Source of the DNA: Falsirhodobacter sp. alg1
GTDB lineage: Bacteria > Pseudomonadota > Alphaproteobacteria > Rhodobacterales > Rhodobacteraceae
NCBI RefSeq assembly: GCF_000739715.2
Contig: NZ_BBJC02000004.1
Location: 21,131 to 85,130, forward strand
DNA: 64,000 bases
Direction of reading: 5' to 3'
Positions 36,862 to 48,705 of the stretch are shown here, one piece after another. Position 1 is the first letter of the stretch. Each line of letters begins with the position of its first letter. The translations under genes and the position numbers were made by a program. Under the pieces are notes generated by a model that made no database searches, was not told the DNA's origin, and saw only the letters and a list, made by a program, of their open reading frames with translations.

Positions 36862-39800
36862 ATGAACCAGGAACTGAGCACAAATCCGTTCAATCCGGTG
36901 GCCCCCGTCCGGACCTTCGACGAAATCAAGATCTCTCTGGCCTCGCCAGAGCGGATTCTGTCGTGGTCCTATGGTGAGATCAAGAAGCCGGAAACCATCA
37001 ACTACCGTACGTTCAAGCCGGAGCGGGACGGTCTGTTCTGCGCGCGGATCTTCGGGCCGATCAAGGACTACGAATGTCTGTGCGGCAAATATAAACGCAT
37101 GAAGTATCGCGGCGTCGTCTGCGAGAAGTGCGGTGTTGAAGTTACGCTGCAGAAGGTCCGCCGTGAGCGGATGGGCCATATCGAACTGGCATCGCCGGTT
37201 GCGCATATCTGGTTCCTCAAGTCGTTGCCGTCGCGCATCGGCCTGATGCTGGATATGACGCTGCGGGATCTGGAGCGTATCCTCTACTTTGAAAACTACG
37301 TCGTCATCGAGCCGGGTCTCACCGATCTGACCTATGCGCAAATGCTGACGGAAGACGAATACCTCGACGCGCAGGACCAGTATGGCGCAGACGCTTTCAC
37401 CGCGAACATCGGTGCCGAAGCGATCCGTGAAATGCTGTCCGCGATCGATCTGCAGGCAACAGCCGACCAGCTGCGCGAAGACCTGAAGGAAGCAACCGGC
37501 GAACTGAAGCCGAAGAAGATCATCAAGCGCCTGAAGATCGTCGAAAGCTTCCTTGAATCGGGCAACCGCCCCGAGTGGATGATCCTGACGGTGCTGCCGG
37601 TTATCCCGCCGGAACTGCGTCCGCTGGTTCCGCTGGATGGTGGCCGTTTCGCAACGTCGGATCTGAACGATCTTTACCGCCGGGTCATCAACCGGAACAA
37701 CCGTCTGAAGCGCCTGATCGAGCTTCGTGCGCCCGATATCATCGTGCGGAACGAAAAGCGGATGCTGCAGGAAGCTGTGGACGCGCTGTTCGACAACGGC
37801 CGTCGCGGCCGCGTGATCACGGGCACCAACAAGCGCCCGCTGAAATCGCTGTCGGATATGCTGAAGGGCAAACAGGGTCGTTTCCGTCAGAACCTCTTGG
37901 GTAAACGGGTCGACTTCTCGGGCCGTTCGGTCATTGTGACGGGGCCGGAGCTGAAGCTGCACCAGTGCGGTCTGCCGAAGAAAATGGCGCTGGAGCTGTT
38001 CAAGCCCTTCATCTATTCACGTCTGGAGGCCAAGGGCCTGTCCAGCACCGTGAAGCAGGCGAAGAAGCTGGTTGAAAAAGAGCGTCCCGAAGTTTGGGAC
38101 ATTCTTGATGAAGTGATCCGCGAACACCCGGTTCTGCTGAACCGCGCGCCGACACTGCACCGTCTTGGTATTCAGGCGTTCGAGCCGATCCTGATCGAAG
38201 GCAAGGCGATTCAGCTGCACCCGCTGGTCTGTTCGGCCTTCAACGCCGACTTTGACGGTGACCAGATGGCTGTTCACGTTCCTCTGTCGCTGGAAGCCCA
38301 GCTTGAGGCACGCGTTCTGATGATGTCGACGAACAACGTTCTGTCGCCAGCCAACGGCGCGCCTATCATCGTTCCGTCGCAGGATATGGTGCTTGGTCTG
38401 TACTACACGACCATGCAGCGTGACGGGATGAAGGGCGAAGGCATGATCTTTGCTTCGGTTGACGAAGTGGAGCACGCCCTTGCTGCGGGTGAGGTGCATC
38501 TGCACGCCAAGATCACGGCGCGTATCCGTCAGATCGACGATGACGGCATCGAAATCGTGAAGCGTTACGAAACCACGCCGGGCCGTCTGCGTTTGGGCAA
38601 CCTGTTGCCGCTGAATGCCAAGGCTCCATTCGAACTGGTAAACCGCCTTCTGCGTAAGAAGGACGTCCAGAACGTTATCGACACCGTCTACCGCTATTGC
38701 GGTCAGAAAGAGTCGGTCATCTTCTGCGACCAGATCATGGGCATGGGTTTCCGCGAGGCGTTCAAAGCCGGTATCTCGTTCGGTAAGGACGACATGCTGA
38801 TCCCTGAATCCAAGTGGGAAATCGTGAACGAAGTTCGGGATCAGGTGAAAGATTTCGAACAGCAGTACATGGACGGTCTGATCACTCAGGGCGAGAAGTA
38901 CAACAAGGTTGTCGATGCATGGTCGAAGTGCAACGACAAGGTGACCGAGGCGATGATGACCACCATCTCCGCCACGCGTCATGACGAGAACGGCGCCGAA
39001 ATGGAGCCGAACTCGGTGTACATGATGGCCCACTCCGGTGCTCGTGGCTCGGTTACGCAGATGAAACAGCTGGGCGGGATGCGCGGCCTGATGGCCAAGC
39101 CGAACGGCGAGATCATCGAGACGCCGATCATCTCGAACTTCAAGGAAGGTCTGACCGTTCTTGAATACTTCAACTCGACCCACGGTGCCCGGAAGGGTCT
39201 GTCGGATACCGCGTTGAAAACGGCGAACTCGGGTTACCTGACACGCCGTCTGGTGGACGTGGCACAGGACTGCATCGTGCGTTCGCATGATTGCGGAACC
39301 GATCAGGCGATCACGGCTTCGGCTGCGATCAACGACGGTGAAGTGGTCGCGGCCCTGGCCGAGCGCGTACTGGGCCGTGTTGCTGCGGATGATATCTTCG
39401 TTCCGGGCACCGATGAGGTGCTTGTTGCGCAGGGTGAGCTGATCGACGAGCGCAAGGCCGATGCAATCGACCAGGCGAACGTGGCATCGGTTCGTATCCG
39501 CAGCCCGCTGACCTGTGAGGCCGAAGAGGGCGTTTGCGCCATGTGCTACGGCCGTGACCTTGCACGGGGTACGCTGGTCAACCAGGGCGAAGCAGTGGGT
39601 ATCATCGCTGCCCAGTCCATCGGTGAGCCGGGTACGCAGCTGACGATGCGGACATTCCACATCGGCGGTGTTGCCCAGGGTGGCCAGCAGTCCTTCCTCG
39701 AAGCCTCGCAAGAAGGTCGTGTAGAGTTGCGCAACGCCAACCTGCTGGAAAACGCAGCAGGCGAGAACGTGGTGATGGGCCGTAACATGCAACTGGTCAT

Positions 39801-41064
39801 CATTGATGACGCAGGGCAGGAGCGGGCTTCGCACAAGATCACTTACGGCACGAAAATGCACGTAAAGGATGGCGACATCATCAAGCGCGGCACCAAGCTG
39901 GTCGAATGGGACCCCTATACCCTTCCGATCATCGCGGAGCGGTCCGGTACAGCACGCTTCGTCGACCTTGTTCCCGGTCTGTCGGTCCGCGAGGATACCG
40001 ATGACGCGACGGGCATGAGCCAGCGGATCGTAACGGACTGGCGTTCGGCGCCGAAAGGCAACGAGCTGAAGCCGGAAATCATCATCATGGATCCGGAAAC
40101 CGGTGAACCGATGCGTGGTGACGGTGGCAATCCGATCTCCTATCCGATGTCGGTCGATGCGATTCTGTCGGTCGAGGACGGTCAGGAAATCAAGGCCGGT
40201 GACGTAGTAGCCCGTATTCCGCGTGAAGGCGCGCGGACGAAGGATATTACCGGTGGTCTGCCGCGTGTTGCGGAACTGTTCGAAGCCCGTCGTCCGAAGG
40301 ACCACGCCATCATCGTCGAGCATGACGGTTATGTGCGCTTCGGCAAGGACTACAAGAACAAGCGCCGCATCACGATCGAGCCCGTCGATGAAAGCCTTGC
40401 CGCGGTCGAATACATGGTGCCGAAAGGCAAGCACATTCCGGTGCAGGAAGGCGACTTCGTGCAGACGGGTGACTACATCATGGACGGCAACCCGGCACCG
40501 CACGACATCCTGCGGATTCTGGGGATCGAGGCGCTGGCCAACTACATGATCGACGAAGTGCAGGAGGTTTACCGACTGCAGGGCGTTAAGATCAACGACA
40601 AGCACATTGAGGTTATCGTTCGGCAGATGCTGCAGAAGTTCGAGATCCTTGATTCCGGTGAAACGACACTGCTCAAAGGCGAGCATGTCGATAAATCGGA
40701 GCTTGACGAGGTCAACGAGAAGGCGATCGCGCATAACCTGCGTCCGGCTTCCGGCGAACCGATCCTGCTGGGTATCACCAAGGCGTCGCTGCAGACACGC
40801 AGCTTCATCTCGGCGGCATCCTTCCAGGAAACCACCCGCGTGCTGACCGAGGCTTCGGTTCAGGGCAAACGCGACAAGCTGGTTGGTCTGAAAGAGAACG
40901 TGATCGTCGGTCGCCTGATCCCGGCAGGGACGGGTGGTGCGACAAGCCGCGTCAAGCAGATCGCGACGAAGCGGGACCAGACGGTCATCGACGCTCGCCG
41001 CAGCGCTGCCGAGGAAGCTGCCGCACTGGCTGCCCCCGAAGCATCCGCAGCCGGAAACGACTGA
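36862..41064 (+). CDS. rpoC: RNA polymerase beta-prime subunit
   Basis: Subunit carrying the active-site Mg, 1400 residues. The N-terminal zinc site is [20 protein letters not shown] (from about residue 73), and the catalytic triad is in [12 protein letters not shown] with D463, D465 and D467. The trigger-loop region ([20 protein letters not shown]), second zinc cluster ([17 protein letters not shown]) and C-terminal omega contacts are present. The tail is Ala-rich. A strong terminator follows. Confidence 0.98.
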   Translation: MNQELSTNPFNPVAPVRTFDEIKISLASPERILSWSYGEIKKPETINYRTFKPERDGLFCARIFGPIKDYECLCGKYKRMKYRGVVCEKCGVEVTLQKVRRERMGHIELASPVAHIWFLKSLPSRIGLMLDMTLRDLERILYFENYVVIEPGLTDLTYAQMLTEDEYLDAQDQYGADAFTANIGAEAIREMLSAIDLQATADQLREDLKEATGELKPKKIIKRLKIVESFLESGNRPEWMILTVLPVIPPELRPLVPLDGGRFATSDLNDLYRRVINRNNRLKRLIELRAPDIIVRNEKRMLQEAVDALFDNGRRGRVITGTNKRPLKSLSDMLKGKQGRFRQNLLGKRVDFSGRSVIVTGPELKLHQCGLPKKMALELFKPFIYSRLEAKGLSSTVKQAKKLVEKERPEVWDILDEVIREHPVLLNRAPTLHRLGIQAFEPILIEGKAIQLHPLVCSAFNADFDGDQMAVHVPLSLEAQLEARVLMMSTNNVLSPANGAPIIVPSQDMVLGLYYTTMQRDGMKGEGMIFASVDEVEHALAAGEVHLHAKITARIRQIDDDGIEIVKRYETTPGRLRLGNLLPLNAKAPFELVNRLLRKKDVQNVIDTVYRYCGQKESVIFCDQIMGMGFREAFKAGISFGKDDMLIPESKWEIVNEVRDQVKDFEQQYMDGLITQGEKYNKVVDAWSKCNDKVTEAMMTTISATRHDENGAEMEPNSVYMMAHSGARGSVTQMKQLGGMRGLMAKPNGEIIETPIISNFKEGLTVLEYFNSTHGARKGLSDTALKTANSGYLTRRLVDVAQDCIVRSHDCGTDQAITASAAINDGEVVAALAERVLGRVAADDIFVPGTDEVLVAQGELIDERKADAIDQANVASVRIRSPLTCEAEEGVCAMCYGRDLARGTLVNQGEAVGIIAAQSIGEPGTQLTMRTFHIGGVAQGGQQSFLEASQEGRVELRNANLLENAAGENVVMGRNMQLVIIDDAGQERASHKITYGTKMHVKDGDIIKRGTKLVEWDPYTLPIIAERSGTARFVDLVPGLSVREDTDDATGMSQRIVTDWRSAPKGNELKPEIIIMDPETGEPMRGDGGNPISYPMSVDAILSVEDGQEIKAGDVVARIPREGARTKDITGGLPRVAELFEARRPKDHAIIVEHDGYVRFGKDYKNKRRITIEPVDESLAAVEYMVPKGKHIPVQEGDFVQTGDYIMDGNPAPHDILRILGIEALANYMIDEVQEVYRLQGVKINDKHIEVIVRQMLQKFEILDSGETTLLKGEHVDKSELDEVNEKAIAHNLRPASGEPILLGITKASLQTRSFISAASFQETTRVLTEASVQGKRDKLVGLKENVIVGRLIPAGTGGATSRVKQIATKRDQTVIDARRSAAEEAAALAAPEASAAGND

Positions 41065-41086
41065 TCTGCCATCACAGTTACGGAAG

Positions 41087-41108
41087 AGCCCCCGCAAGGG
41101 GGCTTTTT
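41087..41108 (+). terminator. Terminator after rpoC
   Basis: AGCCCCC (41087-41093) pairs with GGGGGCT (41098-41104) around GCAA, then a run of five Ts. Confidence 0.9.
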
Positions 41109-41156
41109 CATGCGCGGGAGCTGTGCCACATTCGCGCAACGCTAACGGAGACCAAA

Positions 41157-41981
41157 TTGACCGTTCAAGTTCTCGGGCTTTGCCGCTTTTCGCTTCTGGT
41201 CGATGGCGGGTTCCAGACCATGCATGACAGCCTCGATGCACGTCGAACGATGTTATATGACCCGGAGCGGCTGGAGCTGCGGTTTGCCTGGTTCGAACAG
41301 GTATGTCTGCCGGCCCTTCGGATGCAGAGCGATCCGGATTACACATTGGTATTGCTGACGGGCCAGGATCTGCCCGACGCGGCGCTGGAACGATTGCGCG
41401 CGTTGACCGCTGATATTCCGCAGATCGTTCTGGTGCAGGAGAAGCCTGCCCGCCACCGGGTGGTCTGCCGCCATGCCATGCAGCGCCTGATCGACCCGGC
41501 GGCTGAGGCCGTCGTCCAGTTCCGTCTGGACGATGACGATGCCATTGCGGTGGATTTCGTTGCACGGCTGCGCGGGGATTTCGGGCAGGGCAGGGGCATC
41601 TTCGATCAGTACCGCCGTTTGTATATCGATTATTCCAAAGGCTTTGCGCTGCTGACCCCACCGGAGGGGGTCGAGGTCATCGCCCAGATCGCCGAGCGTA
41701 TGTCGGTAGGCCTCGCGGTTGTTCTTGACCCCGAGGATGAGGCGTGCGTCATGGACTTCGGTCACCACCGTGTGCATCAGTTCATGCCGGGACTTACCTT
41801 TCAGGACAGTTACATGTACCTGCGTGGCAAGCATGCGACGAATGACAGTACCAAGGGCATGTATCGTCACGAAGGGCTCGCGATCGACCAGAATCCCGAA
41901 GAGCTGCCGGCCATTCTGAGCGAGCGGTTCGGGATCGATCTGGCTGCGGCCGAAGGTGTGCTGCTGCGCAGCCCTTGTTGA
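41157..41981 (+). CDS. Putative rhamnosyltransferase-type glycosyltransferase
   Basis: A 274-residue protein similar to the putative rhamnosyl transferase family of alphaproteobacteria. Visible features: LGLCRFSLLVDGGFQ at the N-terminus, a D-x-D-like acidic cluster in FRLDDDDAIAVDF (about residues 122-134) that could bind a nucleotide-sugar metal, and a C-terminal QDSYMYLRGKHATNDS segment. The start is TTG at 41157 with GGAG seven bases upstream. It lies alone between rpoC and the str operon, whose promoter overlaps its stop. The acceptor is unknown. Confidence 0.75.
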   Translation: MTVQVLGLCRFSLLVDGGFQTMHDSLDARRTMLYDPERLELRFAWFEQVCLPALRMQSDPDYTLVLLTGQDLPDAALERLRALTADIPQIVLVQEKPARHRVVCRHAMQRLIDPAAEAVVQFRLDDDDAIAVDFVARLRGDFGQGRGIFDQYRRLYIDYSKGFALLTPPEGVEVIAQIAERMSVGLAVVLDPEDEACVMDFGHHRVHQFMPGLTFQDSYMYLRGKHATNDSTKGMYRHEGLAIDQNPEELPAILSERFGIDLAAAEGVLLRSPC

Positions 41982-42006
41982 CAAGGGCGCCGACTCCTCG
42001 TATACG
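41978..42006 (+). promoter_or_regulatory. Promoter of the str operon
   Basis: TTGACA (41978-41983) and TATACG (42001-42006) with a 17-base spacer, a near-consensus sigma-70 site. Its -35 box overlaps the stop codon of the upstream gene. A leader of about 220 bases follows before rpsL. Confidence 0.75.
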
Positions 42007-42231
42007 CCGCGCTACCGAATTGCGGGTTTTGCCCCGCCGCGACGGAACTAACGGTTTTGAAGTGGTCATGATCCGGGCATATCTCGCCTCGATCCTCTGA
42101 GATTCTACCGCGTCATTCCTTTTCAGGGATGTATGCGGTTTTGGCGTTTCATAGCTATGGAATGCCCTGAGCTGGCGCCCCCCGAAAGGATCCGGGCAGG
42201 CGTAAACGAAACAGGAAGCACGGGGAACCGA

Positions 42232-42603
42232 ATGCCGACGATCCAACAGCTAATCCGCAAACCGCGGGAGCCGAAGAAAACACGTTCCAAGTCGCAGCAC
42301 TTGGAATCATGCCCGCAAAAACGCGGCGTGTGCACGCGCGTTTACACGACGACACCGAAGAAACCGAACTCCGCTATGCGGAAAGTGGCGAAGGTTCGCC
42401 TCACCAACGGGTTTGAGGTGATTTCGTACATTCCGGGCGAAAAGCACAACCTGCAAGAGCACTCGGTCGTGCTCATCCGCGGCGGCCGGGTCAAAGACCT
42501 TCCGGGCGTCCGTTACCATATCCTGCGCGGCGTACTTGATACGCAAGGCGTGAAAGACCGTCGTCAACGCCGTTCGAAATACGGCGCGAAACGTCCGAAG
42601 TGA
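42232..42603 (+). CDS. rpsL: 30S ribosomal protein S12
   Basis: Decoding-centre protein, 123 residues. [20 protein letters not shown] and [17 protein letters not shown] are canonical; the lysines linked to streptomycin sensitivity (in KKPNSA and [10 protein letters not shown]) are both present. The frame is open back to 42133 but only the part from 42232 is S12. Confidence 0.98.
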   Translation: MPTIQQLIRKPREPKKTRSKSQHLESCPQKRGVCTRVYTTTPKKPNSAMRKVAKVRLTNGFEVISYIPGEKHNLQEHSVVLIRGGRVKDLPGVRYHILRGVLDTQGVKDRRQRRSKYGAKRPK

Positions 42604-42614
42604 GGTTCTGAGAG

Positions 42615-43085
42615 ATGTCCCGTCGTCACGCCGCCGAAAAGCGCGAAATCCTTCCCGATGCCAAGTTTGGTGATCGGGTTCTAACGAAATTCATGAATAA
42701 CCTGATGGTCGACGGCAAGAAGTCGACTGCAGAGACGATCGTGTACAACGCATTGGACCGGGTCGAAGCCCGCCTGAAGCGCGAGCCGATCGAAGCGTTC
42801 CACGAAGCGCTTGAGAACGTGAAGCCGTCCGTCGAGGTGCGTTCGCGCCGCGTTGGTGGTGCTACGTATCAGGTGCCGGTCGAGGTGCGTGTCGAGCGTC
42901 GTGAAGCACTGGCAATCCGCTGGTTGATCATCGCCGCTCGCAAGCGCAACGAGAACACCATGGAAGAGCGTCTGGCTGCCGAGCTTTCGGACGCCGTGAA
43001 CAACCGTGGCACCGCTGTGAAAAAACGCGAAGACACGCACAAGATGGCCGATGCTAACAAAGCATTCAGCCATTATCGCTGGTAA
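42615..43085 (+). CDS. rpsG: 30S ribosomal protein S7
   Basis: Nucleates the 30S head and contacts E-site tRNA; in E. coli also the translational repressor of the str operon. It has 156 residues, with [19 protein letters not shown] at the N-terminus and the [13 protein letters not shown] end typical of bacterial S7. Eleven bases separate it from rpsL. Confidence 0.98.
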   Translation: MSRRHAAEKREILPDAKFGDRVLTKFMNNLMVDGKKSTAETIVYNALDRVEARLKREPIEAFHEALENVKPSVEVRSRRVGGATYQVPVEVRVERREALAIRWLIIAARKRNENTMEERLAAELSDAVNNRGTAVKKREDTHKMADANKAFSHYRW

Positions 43086-43108
43086 CCCTTAGCCTGAGGA
43101 CCGACCCA

Positions 43109-45232
43109 ATGGCACGCGACTACCCGCTGCAAAGATACCGCAACTTCGGGATCATGGCCCATATCGACGCCGGTAAAACGACGACGACTGAGCGGATCCT
43201 GTTCTACACCGGAAAGTCCCACAAGATCGGTGAGGTGCATGACGGCGCCGCAACGATGGACTGGATGGAGCAGGAGCAGGAGCGTGGCATCACGATCACC
43301 TCGGCTGCGACCACCACTTTCTGGCAACGTCAGGAAGATCCGACTGCCGAAGGCACGTCGGATACGAAGTTCCGCTTCAACATCATCGACACCCCCGGCC
43401 ACGTTGACTTCACGATCGAAGTCGAGCGTTCGCTGGCGGTGCTGGACGGTGCGATCTGTCTGCTCGACGCCAACGCAGGTGTCGAGCCGCAGACCGAGAC
43501 CGTCTGGCGTCAGGCCGACCGCTACAAGGTTCCGCGGATCGTGTTCGTCAACAAGATGGACAAGATCGGTGCCGACTTCTTCAACTGCGTGAAGATGATC
43601 AAGGACCGTACCGGCGCGACCCCGTGCCCGATCGCACTGCCGATCGGCGCCGAGGACAAGCTGGAAGGCATCATCGACCTGATCAAGATGGAAGAATGGG
43701 TGTGGGAAGGTGAAGACCTTGGCGCATCCTGGGTCCGTAAGCCCATCCGTGACGACCTGAAGGGCCTTGCCGACGAATGGCGCGCCAACATGGTCGAACT
43801 GGCTGTGGACATGGACGATGCGGCCATGGAAGCCTACCTGGAGGGCAACGAGCCCGACGAGGCGACCCTGCGCAAGCTGATCCGTAAAGGCACTCTGTCC
43901 CTGACCTTCGTTCCGGTTACTGCCGGTTCGGCGTTCAAGAACAAGGGCGTTCAGCCGCTGTTGAACTCCGTCATCGACTTCCTGCCGTCTCCGCTGGACG
44001 TTCCGGCTTACCTCGGCTTCGCCCCCGGCGATGAAACCGAGACCCGTAACATCGAGCGTTCGGCTGATGACAACATGCCCTTCTCGGGCCTGGCGTTCAA
44101 AATCATGAACGACCCCTTCGTGGGTTCCTTGACCTTCACACGCATCTATTCCGGCATCCTGCGTAAGGGTGACCAGATGATCAACTCGACGAAGAACCGC
44201 AAGGAACGCGTCGGGCGGATGATGATGATGCACGCCATCAACCGTGAAGAGATCGAAGAAGCCTATGCAGGCGACATCATCGCGCTGGCTGGTCTGAAGG
44301 ATACGACCACCGGTGACACCCTGTGCGATCCGGCAAGCCCGGTCGTTCTGGAAACGATGACGTTCCCCGAGCCGGTGATCGAGATCGCGATCGAGCCGAA
44401 GTCTAAAGCTGACCAGGAAAAGATGGGCCTCGCCCTTCAGCGCCTGTCGGCAGAAGACCCCTCGTTCCGTGTAGAAACCGATTTCGAGTCGGGCCAGACG
44501 ATCATGCGCGGCATGGGCGAACTTCACCTCGACATTCTCGTCGACCGTATGCGTCGCGAATTCAAGGTCGAGGCGAACATCGGTGCGCCGCAGGTGGCTT
44601 ATCGCGAAACGATTTCGCGTGAAGCAGAGATCGATTACACGCACAAGAAACAGACCGGTGGTACCGGCCAGTTCGCGCGCGTGAAACTCGTCATCACACC
44701 GACAGAGCCGGGCGAAGGTTACTCGTTCGATTCGAAAATCGTTGGTGGTACCGTTCCGAAGGAATACATCCCGGGTGTCGAAAAAGGCATCAAGTCGGTC
44801 ATGGACTCCGGTCCGCTGGCAGGCTTCCCGGTTATCGACTTCAAGGTTGCACTGATCGACGGTGCTTTCCACGATGTCGACTCCTCGGTTCTTGCGTTCG
44901 AAATCGCGGCACGTGCCGGGATGCGCGAAGGCATGAAAAAAGCGGGCGCCAAGCTGCTTGAGCCTATCATGAAAGTCGAAGTTGTGACGCCGGAAGAATA
45001 CACCGGTTCGATCATCGGCGACCTGACCTCGCGTCGGGGTATGGTTCAGGGGCAGGACAGCCGCGGAAATGCCAACGTCATTACGGCAATGGTTCCGCTG
45101 GCAAACATGTTCGGCTACATCAACAACCTGCGCTCCATGTCGTCTGGTCGTGCCGTGTTCTCGATGACCTTCGATCACTACGAAGCTGTTCCTCAGAATA
45201 TCTCGGACGAAATCCAGAAGAAATACGCGTAA
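43109..45232 (+). CDS. fusA: Elongation factor G
   Basis: Translocation GTPase, 707 residues. The P-loop [13 protein letters not shown], switch [19 protein letters not shown] and [10 protein letters not shown] are intact in domain I, with domains II-V following ([14 protein letters not shown] in domain [11 protein letters not shown] and the [22 protein letters not shown] block in V). It sits in the rpsL-rpsG-fusA-tufB order. Confidence 0.98.
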   Translation: MARDYPLQRYRNFGIMAHIDAGKTTTTERILFYTGKSHKIGEVHDGAATMDWMEQEQERGITITSAATTTFWQRQEDPTAEGTSDTKFRFNIIDTPGHVDFTIEVERSLAVLDGAICLLDANAGVEPQTETVWRQADRYKVPRIVFVNKMDKIGADFFNCVKMIKDRTGATPCPIALPIGAEDKLEGIIDLIKMEEWVWEGEDLGASWVRKPIRDDLKGLADEWRANMVELAVDMDDAAMEAYLEGNEPDEATLRKLIRKGTLSLTFVPVTAGSAFKNKGVQPLLNSVIDFLPSPLDVPAYLGFAPGDETETRNIERSADDNMPFSGLAFKIMNDPFVGSLTFTRIYSGILRKGDQMINSTKNRKERVGRMMMMHAINREEIEEAYAGDIIALAGLKDTTTGDTLCDPASPVVLETMTFPEPVIEIAIEPKSKADQEKMGLALQRLSAEDPSFRVETDFESGQTIMRGMGELHLDILVDRMRREFKVEANIGAPQVAYRETISREAEIDYTHKKQTGGTGQFARVKLVITPTEPGEGYSFDSKIVGGTVPKEYIPGVEKGIKSVMDSGPLAGFPVIDFKVALIDGAFHDVDSSVLAFEIAARAGMREGMKKAGAKLLEPIMKVEVVTPEEYTGSIIGDLTSRRGMVQGQDSRGNANVITAMVPLANMFGYINNLRSMSSGRAVFSMTFDHYEAVPQNISDEIQKKYA

Positions 45233-45352
45233 ACGGTGTGGCGGGGGTCTTCCCCGCCCTACCACTTTCCGGCCGGGTGTTGTAAACGCTCGGTCAATCA
45301 AGTAGGGCGGGGCTTTCCCGCCGCACCGCAAGCGAATCGAGAGGAAGCCACG

Positions 45353-46528
45353 ATGGCAAAGGCAAAGTTTGAACGTAATAAACCGCACGTCAACATCGGC
45401 ACGATCGGCCACGTTGACCACGGCAAGACGACGCTGACGGCGGCGATCACGAAGTACTTCGGTGACTTCCGTGCATACGACCAGATCGATGGTGCACCTG
45501 AAGAGAAAGCCCGCGGGATCACGATCTCGACGGCTCACGTCGAGTACGAGACGGAAACCCGTCACTACGCGCACGTCGACTGCCCCGGCCACGCTGACTA
45601 TGTTAAGAACATGATCACCGGTGCTGCGCAGATGGACGGCGCGATCCTGGTTGTTAACGCTGCTGACGGCCCGATGCCGCAAACGCGTGAGCACATCCTG
45701 CTGGGCCGTCAGGTCGGCATCCCCTACATGGTTGTGTACCTGAACAAGGTTGACCAGGTAGATGATGAAGAGCTGCTGGAACTGGTTGAGATGGAAGTGC
45801 GTGAGCTTCTGTCCTCGTACGACTACCCGGGCGACGACATTCCGATCATCAAGGGTTCGGCTCTTGCTGCGATGGAAGGCCGTGATCCTGAAATCGGCGA
45901 GAACTCGATCCGCGCGCTGCTGGCAGCCGTTGACGAATACATCCCGACGCCGGCACGTGCTGTTGACCAGCCGTTCCTGATGCCGGTCGAGGACGTGTTC
46001 TCGATCTCGGGTCGTGGTACCGTTGCAACGGGCCGTATCGAGCGTGGCGTTGTGAAGGTCGGCGAAGAAGTCGAGATCGTTGGTATCCGCGACACGAAGA
46101 AAACCGTCTGCACGGGCGTAGAGATGTTCCGCAAGCTGCTCGATCAGGGCGAAGCTGGCGACAACGTCGGTCTGCTGCTGCGCGGTGTTGATCGTGAAGG
46201 CATCGAGCGCGGCCAGGTTCTGTGCAAACCCGCATCGGTCAAGCCGCACACGAAGTTCGAAGCAGAAGCCTACATCCTCACGAAAGAGGAAGGTGGCCGT
46301 CACACGCCGTTCTTCGCGAACTACCGTCCGCAATTCTACTTCCGTACGACTGACGTCACGGGCACGGTAGAGCTGCCGGAAGGCACTGAAATGGTCATGC
46401 CGGGCGACAACCTGAAGTTCAACGTCGAACTGATCGCCCCGATCGCCATGGAAGAAAAACTGCGCTTCGCCATCCGTGAAGGCGGCCGTACCGTCGGCGC
46501 AGGCGTCGTTTCCAAAATTATCGCTTAA
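45353..46528 (+). CDS. tufB: Elongation factor Tu, copy B
   Basis: Identical in protein sequence to copy A at 24892-26067; six third-position differences in DNA. The identity begins exactly at the ATG and runs to 11 bases past the stop codon, with unrelated flanks. This is the str-operon copy. An ATG-proximal GAGAGGAAG is the ribosome binding site; the frame is open to 45236 but the upstream part is not EF-Tu. Confidence 0.98.
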   Translation: MAKAKFERNKPHVNIGTIGHVDHGKTTLTAAITKYFGDFRAYDQIDGAPEEKARGITISTAHVEYETETRHYAHVDCPGHADYVKNMITGAAQMDGAILVVNAADGPMPQTREHILLGRQVGIPYMVVYLNKVDQVDDEELLELVEMEVRELLSSYDYPGDDIPIIKGSALAAMEGRDPEIGENSIRALLAAVDEYIPTPARAVDQPFLMPVEDVFSISGRGTVATGRIERGVVKVGEEVEIVGIRDTKKTVCTGVEMFRKLLDQGEAGDNVGLLLRGVDREGIERGQVLCKPASVKPHTKFEAEAYILTKEEGGRHTPFFANYRPQFYFRTTDVTGTVELPEGTEMVMPGDNLKFNVELIAPIAMEEKLRFAIREGGRTVGAGVVSKIIA

Positions 46529-46550
46529 TTCACCGCACCGGAAGAGGGGT

Positions 46551-46569
46551 GGGGGCCATGATGGCCCCC
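46551..46569 (+). terminator. Hairpin between tufB and rpsJ
   Basis: GGGGGCCA (46551-46558) pairs with TGGCCCCC (46562-46569) with a 3-base loop. No T-run follows, so read-through into rpsJ is likely; it may mark the str/S10 boundary. Confidence 0.5.
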
Positions 46570-46600
46570 GCTTTCCCGTCGGGCCCAAAGGGCATTTAAA

Positions 46601-46909
46601 ATGCAAAATCAAACTATTCGTATCCGGCTGAAAGCCTTCGATTACCGCGTACTGGATGCCAGCACGCAGGAAATCGTTAGCACAGCCAAGCGGACGGGAG
46701 CACAAGTTCGTGGCCCGATCCCTTTGCCGAACCAAATCGAGAAATTCACGGTTCTCCGTGGTCCGCATATCGACAAGAAGTCGCGCGACCAGTGGGAAAT
46801 CCGTACGCACAAGCGTCTTCTCGACATCATTGATCCGACTCCGCAAACGGTAGACGCGCTGATGAAGCTCGATCTTGCCGCTGGCGTTGACGTCGAAATC
46901 AAAGTGTAA
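46601..46909 (+). CDS. rpsJ: 30S ribosomal protein S10
   Basis: Also NusE, a partner of NusG and NusB in antitermination. It has 102 residues, with [41 protein letters not shown] and a [12 protein letters not shown] end. First gene of the S10 string, 72 bases after tufB. Confidence 0.98.
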   Translation: MQNQTIRIRLKAFDYRVLDASTQEIVSTAKRTGAQVRGPIPLPNQIEKFTVLRGPHIDKKSRDQWEIRTHKRLLDIIDPTPQTVDALMKLDLAAGVDVEIKV

Positions 46910-46920
46910 GGGGCAGACCT

Positions 46921-47775
46921 ATGCGCTCTGGAATTATTGCAAAGAAGCTGGGCATGACCCGGCTGTTCATGGAAGACGGCCGTCAGGTTCCTGTAACCGT
47001 TCTTCAACTCGACACGCTGCAGGTTGTTGCACAACGCACTTCCGACCGTGATGGCTATTCGGCTGTGCAGCTGGGTGCCGGTACGGCCAAAGTGAAGCGT
47101 ACGACGGCTGCTCAACGTGGCCACTTTGCCAAGGCGAATGTAGAGCCGAAGCGTAAGATCGTGGAATTCCGGGTGAGCCCGGAGAACCTGATCGAAGTTG
47201 GCGAAGAAATCATTGCCGACCACTATTTTGCAGGTCAATTCGTTGACGTTGCGGGTGTGTCGATCGGTAAAGGTTTTGCCGGTGCGATGAAGCGTCACAA
47301 CTTCGGCGGTTTGCGCGCGACACACGGTGTGTCGGTTTCGCACCGTTCGCACGGTTCGACAGGCCAGTGCCAGGATCCGGGCAAGGTTTTCAAGGGTAAG
47401 AAAATGGCCGGCCACCTTGGTGCCGTTCGTGTGACGACCCAGAACCTGCAAGTTGTCAAAACCGACAGCGAGCGCGGCCTGATCATGATCAAGGGCGCTG
47501 TCCCAGGATCCAAAGGTGGTTGGGTGACTGTCAAGGACGCGGTGAAGAAGCCTGCTCCTGAGAACGTCATTCTTCCTGCTGCCCTGCGTTCGGCTGCCTT
47601 GGCTGCACATCGTGCTGCTGAAGAAGCTGCTGCCGCTGCTGCAGAAGAAGAAGCACGCATTGCTGCCGCTGCCGCTGCTGAGCAAGCCGCTGCAGAAGAG
47701 GCCGCTCTGGCCACTGCCGAAGCCGAAATCAAGGCTGGCGATTCCGATGCCTCCGATGAAGGAGAAGCGAAATGA
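46921..47775 (+). CDS. rplC: 50S ribosomal protein L3 with a long Ala/Glu-rich tail
   Basis: Early-assembly protein near the peptidyl-transferase centre. The core ([44 protein letters not shown]) covers about 210 residues. The remaining roughly 70 residues form a low-complexity Ala/Glu tail ending DASDEGEAK, so the total is 284 against about 209 in E. coli. The tail should be solvent-exposed and is probably helical. The stop overlaps the rplD start. Confidence 0.97.
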   Translation: MRSGIIAKKLGMTRLFMEDGRQVPVTVLQLDTLQVVAQRTSDRDGYSAVQLGAGTAKVKRTTAAQRGHFAKANVEPKRKIVEFRVSPENLIEVGEEIIADHYFAGQFVDVAGVSIGKGFAGAMKRHNFGGLRATHGVSVSHRSHGSTGQCQDPGKVFKGKKMAGHLGAVRVTTQNLQVVKTDSERGLIMIKGAVPGSKGGWVTVKDAVKKPAPENVILPAALRSAALAAHRAAEEAAAAAAEEEARIAAAAAAEQAAAEEAALATAEAEIKAGDSDASDEGEAK

Positions 47776-48392
47776 AACTCGACGTCATCAAGCTTGATGC
47801 CGGCAAGGCAGGCTCGATCGAGCTCGCGGACGATGTCTTCGGACTAGAGCCCCGTGCCGACATTCTGCACCGTGTTGTGCGCTGGCAGCGTGCGAAGGCC
47901 CAGGCCGGTACGCACTCCACGCTCGGCAAATCGGACGTGTCCTACTCGACCAAGAAAATCTATCGCCAAAAAGGCACCGGTGGCGCGCGTCACGGTTCCA
48001 AGAAAGCGCCGATCTTCCGTCACGGTGGTGTCTACAAAGGCCCGACCCCGCGTAGCCACGCCCATGACCTGCCGAAGAAATTCCGCGCCCTGGGTCTGAA
48101 GCACGCTTTGTCGTCCAAAGCTGCAACCGGCAACCTGATCGTTCTGGAAGACCTGAACATTTCCGAAGCGAAAACTTCGGTTCTTGCAAAGGCTGCGAAA
48201 GAACTCGGCTGGAAGCGCGTTCTGATCATCGACGGTGCCGATGTGAATGAAGATTTCGCCAAGGCCGCACGCAACCTGGAAGGCGTGGACATCCTGCCGA
48301 CCATGGGTGCCAACGTCTATGACATTCTGAAGCGTGATACCCTGGTCATCACCAAAGCAGGTGTCGAAGCTCTGGAGGCTCGACTGAAATGA
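47772..48392 (+). CDS. rplD: 50S ribosomal protein L4
   Basis: 206 residues with the exit-tunnel loop ([34 protein letters not shown]). In E. coli L4 represses the S10 operon at its leader; a similar role here is not shown. It overlaps rplC and rplW by four bases each. Confidence 0.97.
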   Translation: MKLDVIKLDAGKAGSIELADDVFGLEPRADILHRVVRWQRAKAQAGTHSTLGKSDVSYSTKKIYRQKGTGGARHGSKKAPIFRHGGVYKGPTPRSHAHDLPKKFRALGLKHALSSKAATGNLIVLEDLNISEAKTSVLAKAAKELGWKRVLIIDGADVNEDFAKAARNLEGVDILPTMGANVYDILKRDTLVITKAGVEALEARLK

Positions 48393-48685
48393 GCGTGAAG
48401 CCCGAACATTACGACATCATCAAGAAGCCGATCATCACCGAAAAGGCCACCATGGCCTCCGAGGCGAATGCAGTCGTGTTTCAGGTTGCCATGGATGCCA
48501 GCAAACCGCAGATCAAAGAAGCGGTTGAAGCAGTATTCGGCGTGAAGGTGAAAGCCGTCAACACGTCGATCCTGAAGGGCAAGACCAAGCGCTTCAAGGG
48601 TCGCCTTGGCGAGCGTAGCGACAAGAAGAAAGCGTATGTCACCCTCGAAGAGGGAAACACTATCGACGTCTCCACAGGCCTCTGA
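48389..48685 (+). CDS. rplW: 50S ribosomal protein L23
   Basis: 98 residues; docking site for trigger factor and SRP at the tunnel exit. [20 protein letters not shown] and [21 protein letters not shown] are family motifs. It is followed by a strong terminator-like hairpin rather than directly by rplB. Confidence 0.97.
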   Translation: MSVKPEHYDIIKKPIITEKATMASEANAVVFQVAMDASKPQIKEAVEAVFGVKVKAVNTSILKGKTKRFKGRLGERSDKKKAYVTLEEGNTIDVSTGL

Positions 48686-48705
48686 TAGAACGCAACTCGA
48701 ATCAC

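Noticed and set aside
38017-41661. 1214-codon antisense frame over rpoC
   Set aside because: Long only because of the codon bias of the highly expressed rpoC; no family motifs.
43073-46846. 1257-codon antisense frame over fusA-tufB, with a partner antisense to tufA
   Set aside because: Repeated because the two tuf genes are repeated; it reflects codon usage of fusA and tuf, not a gene.
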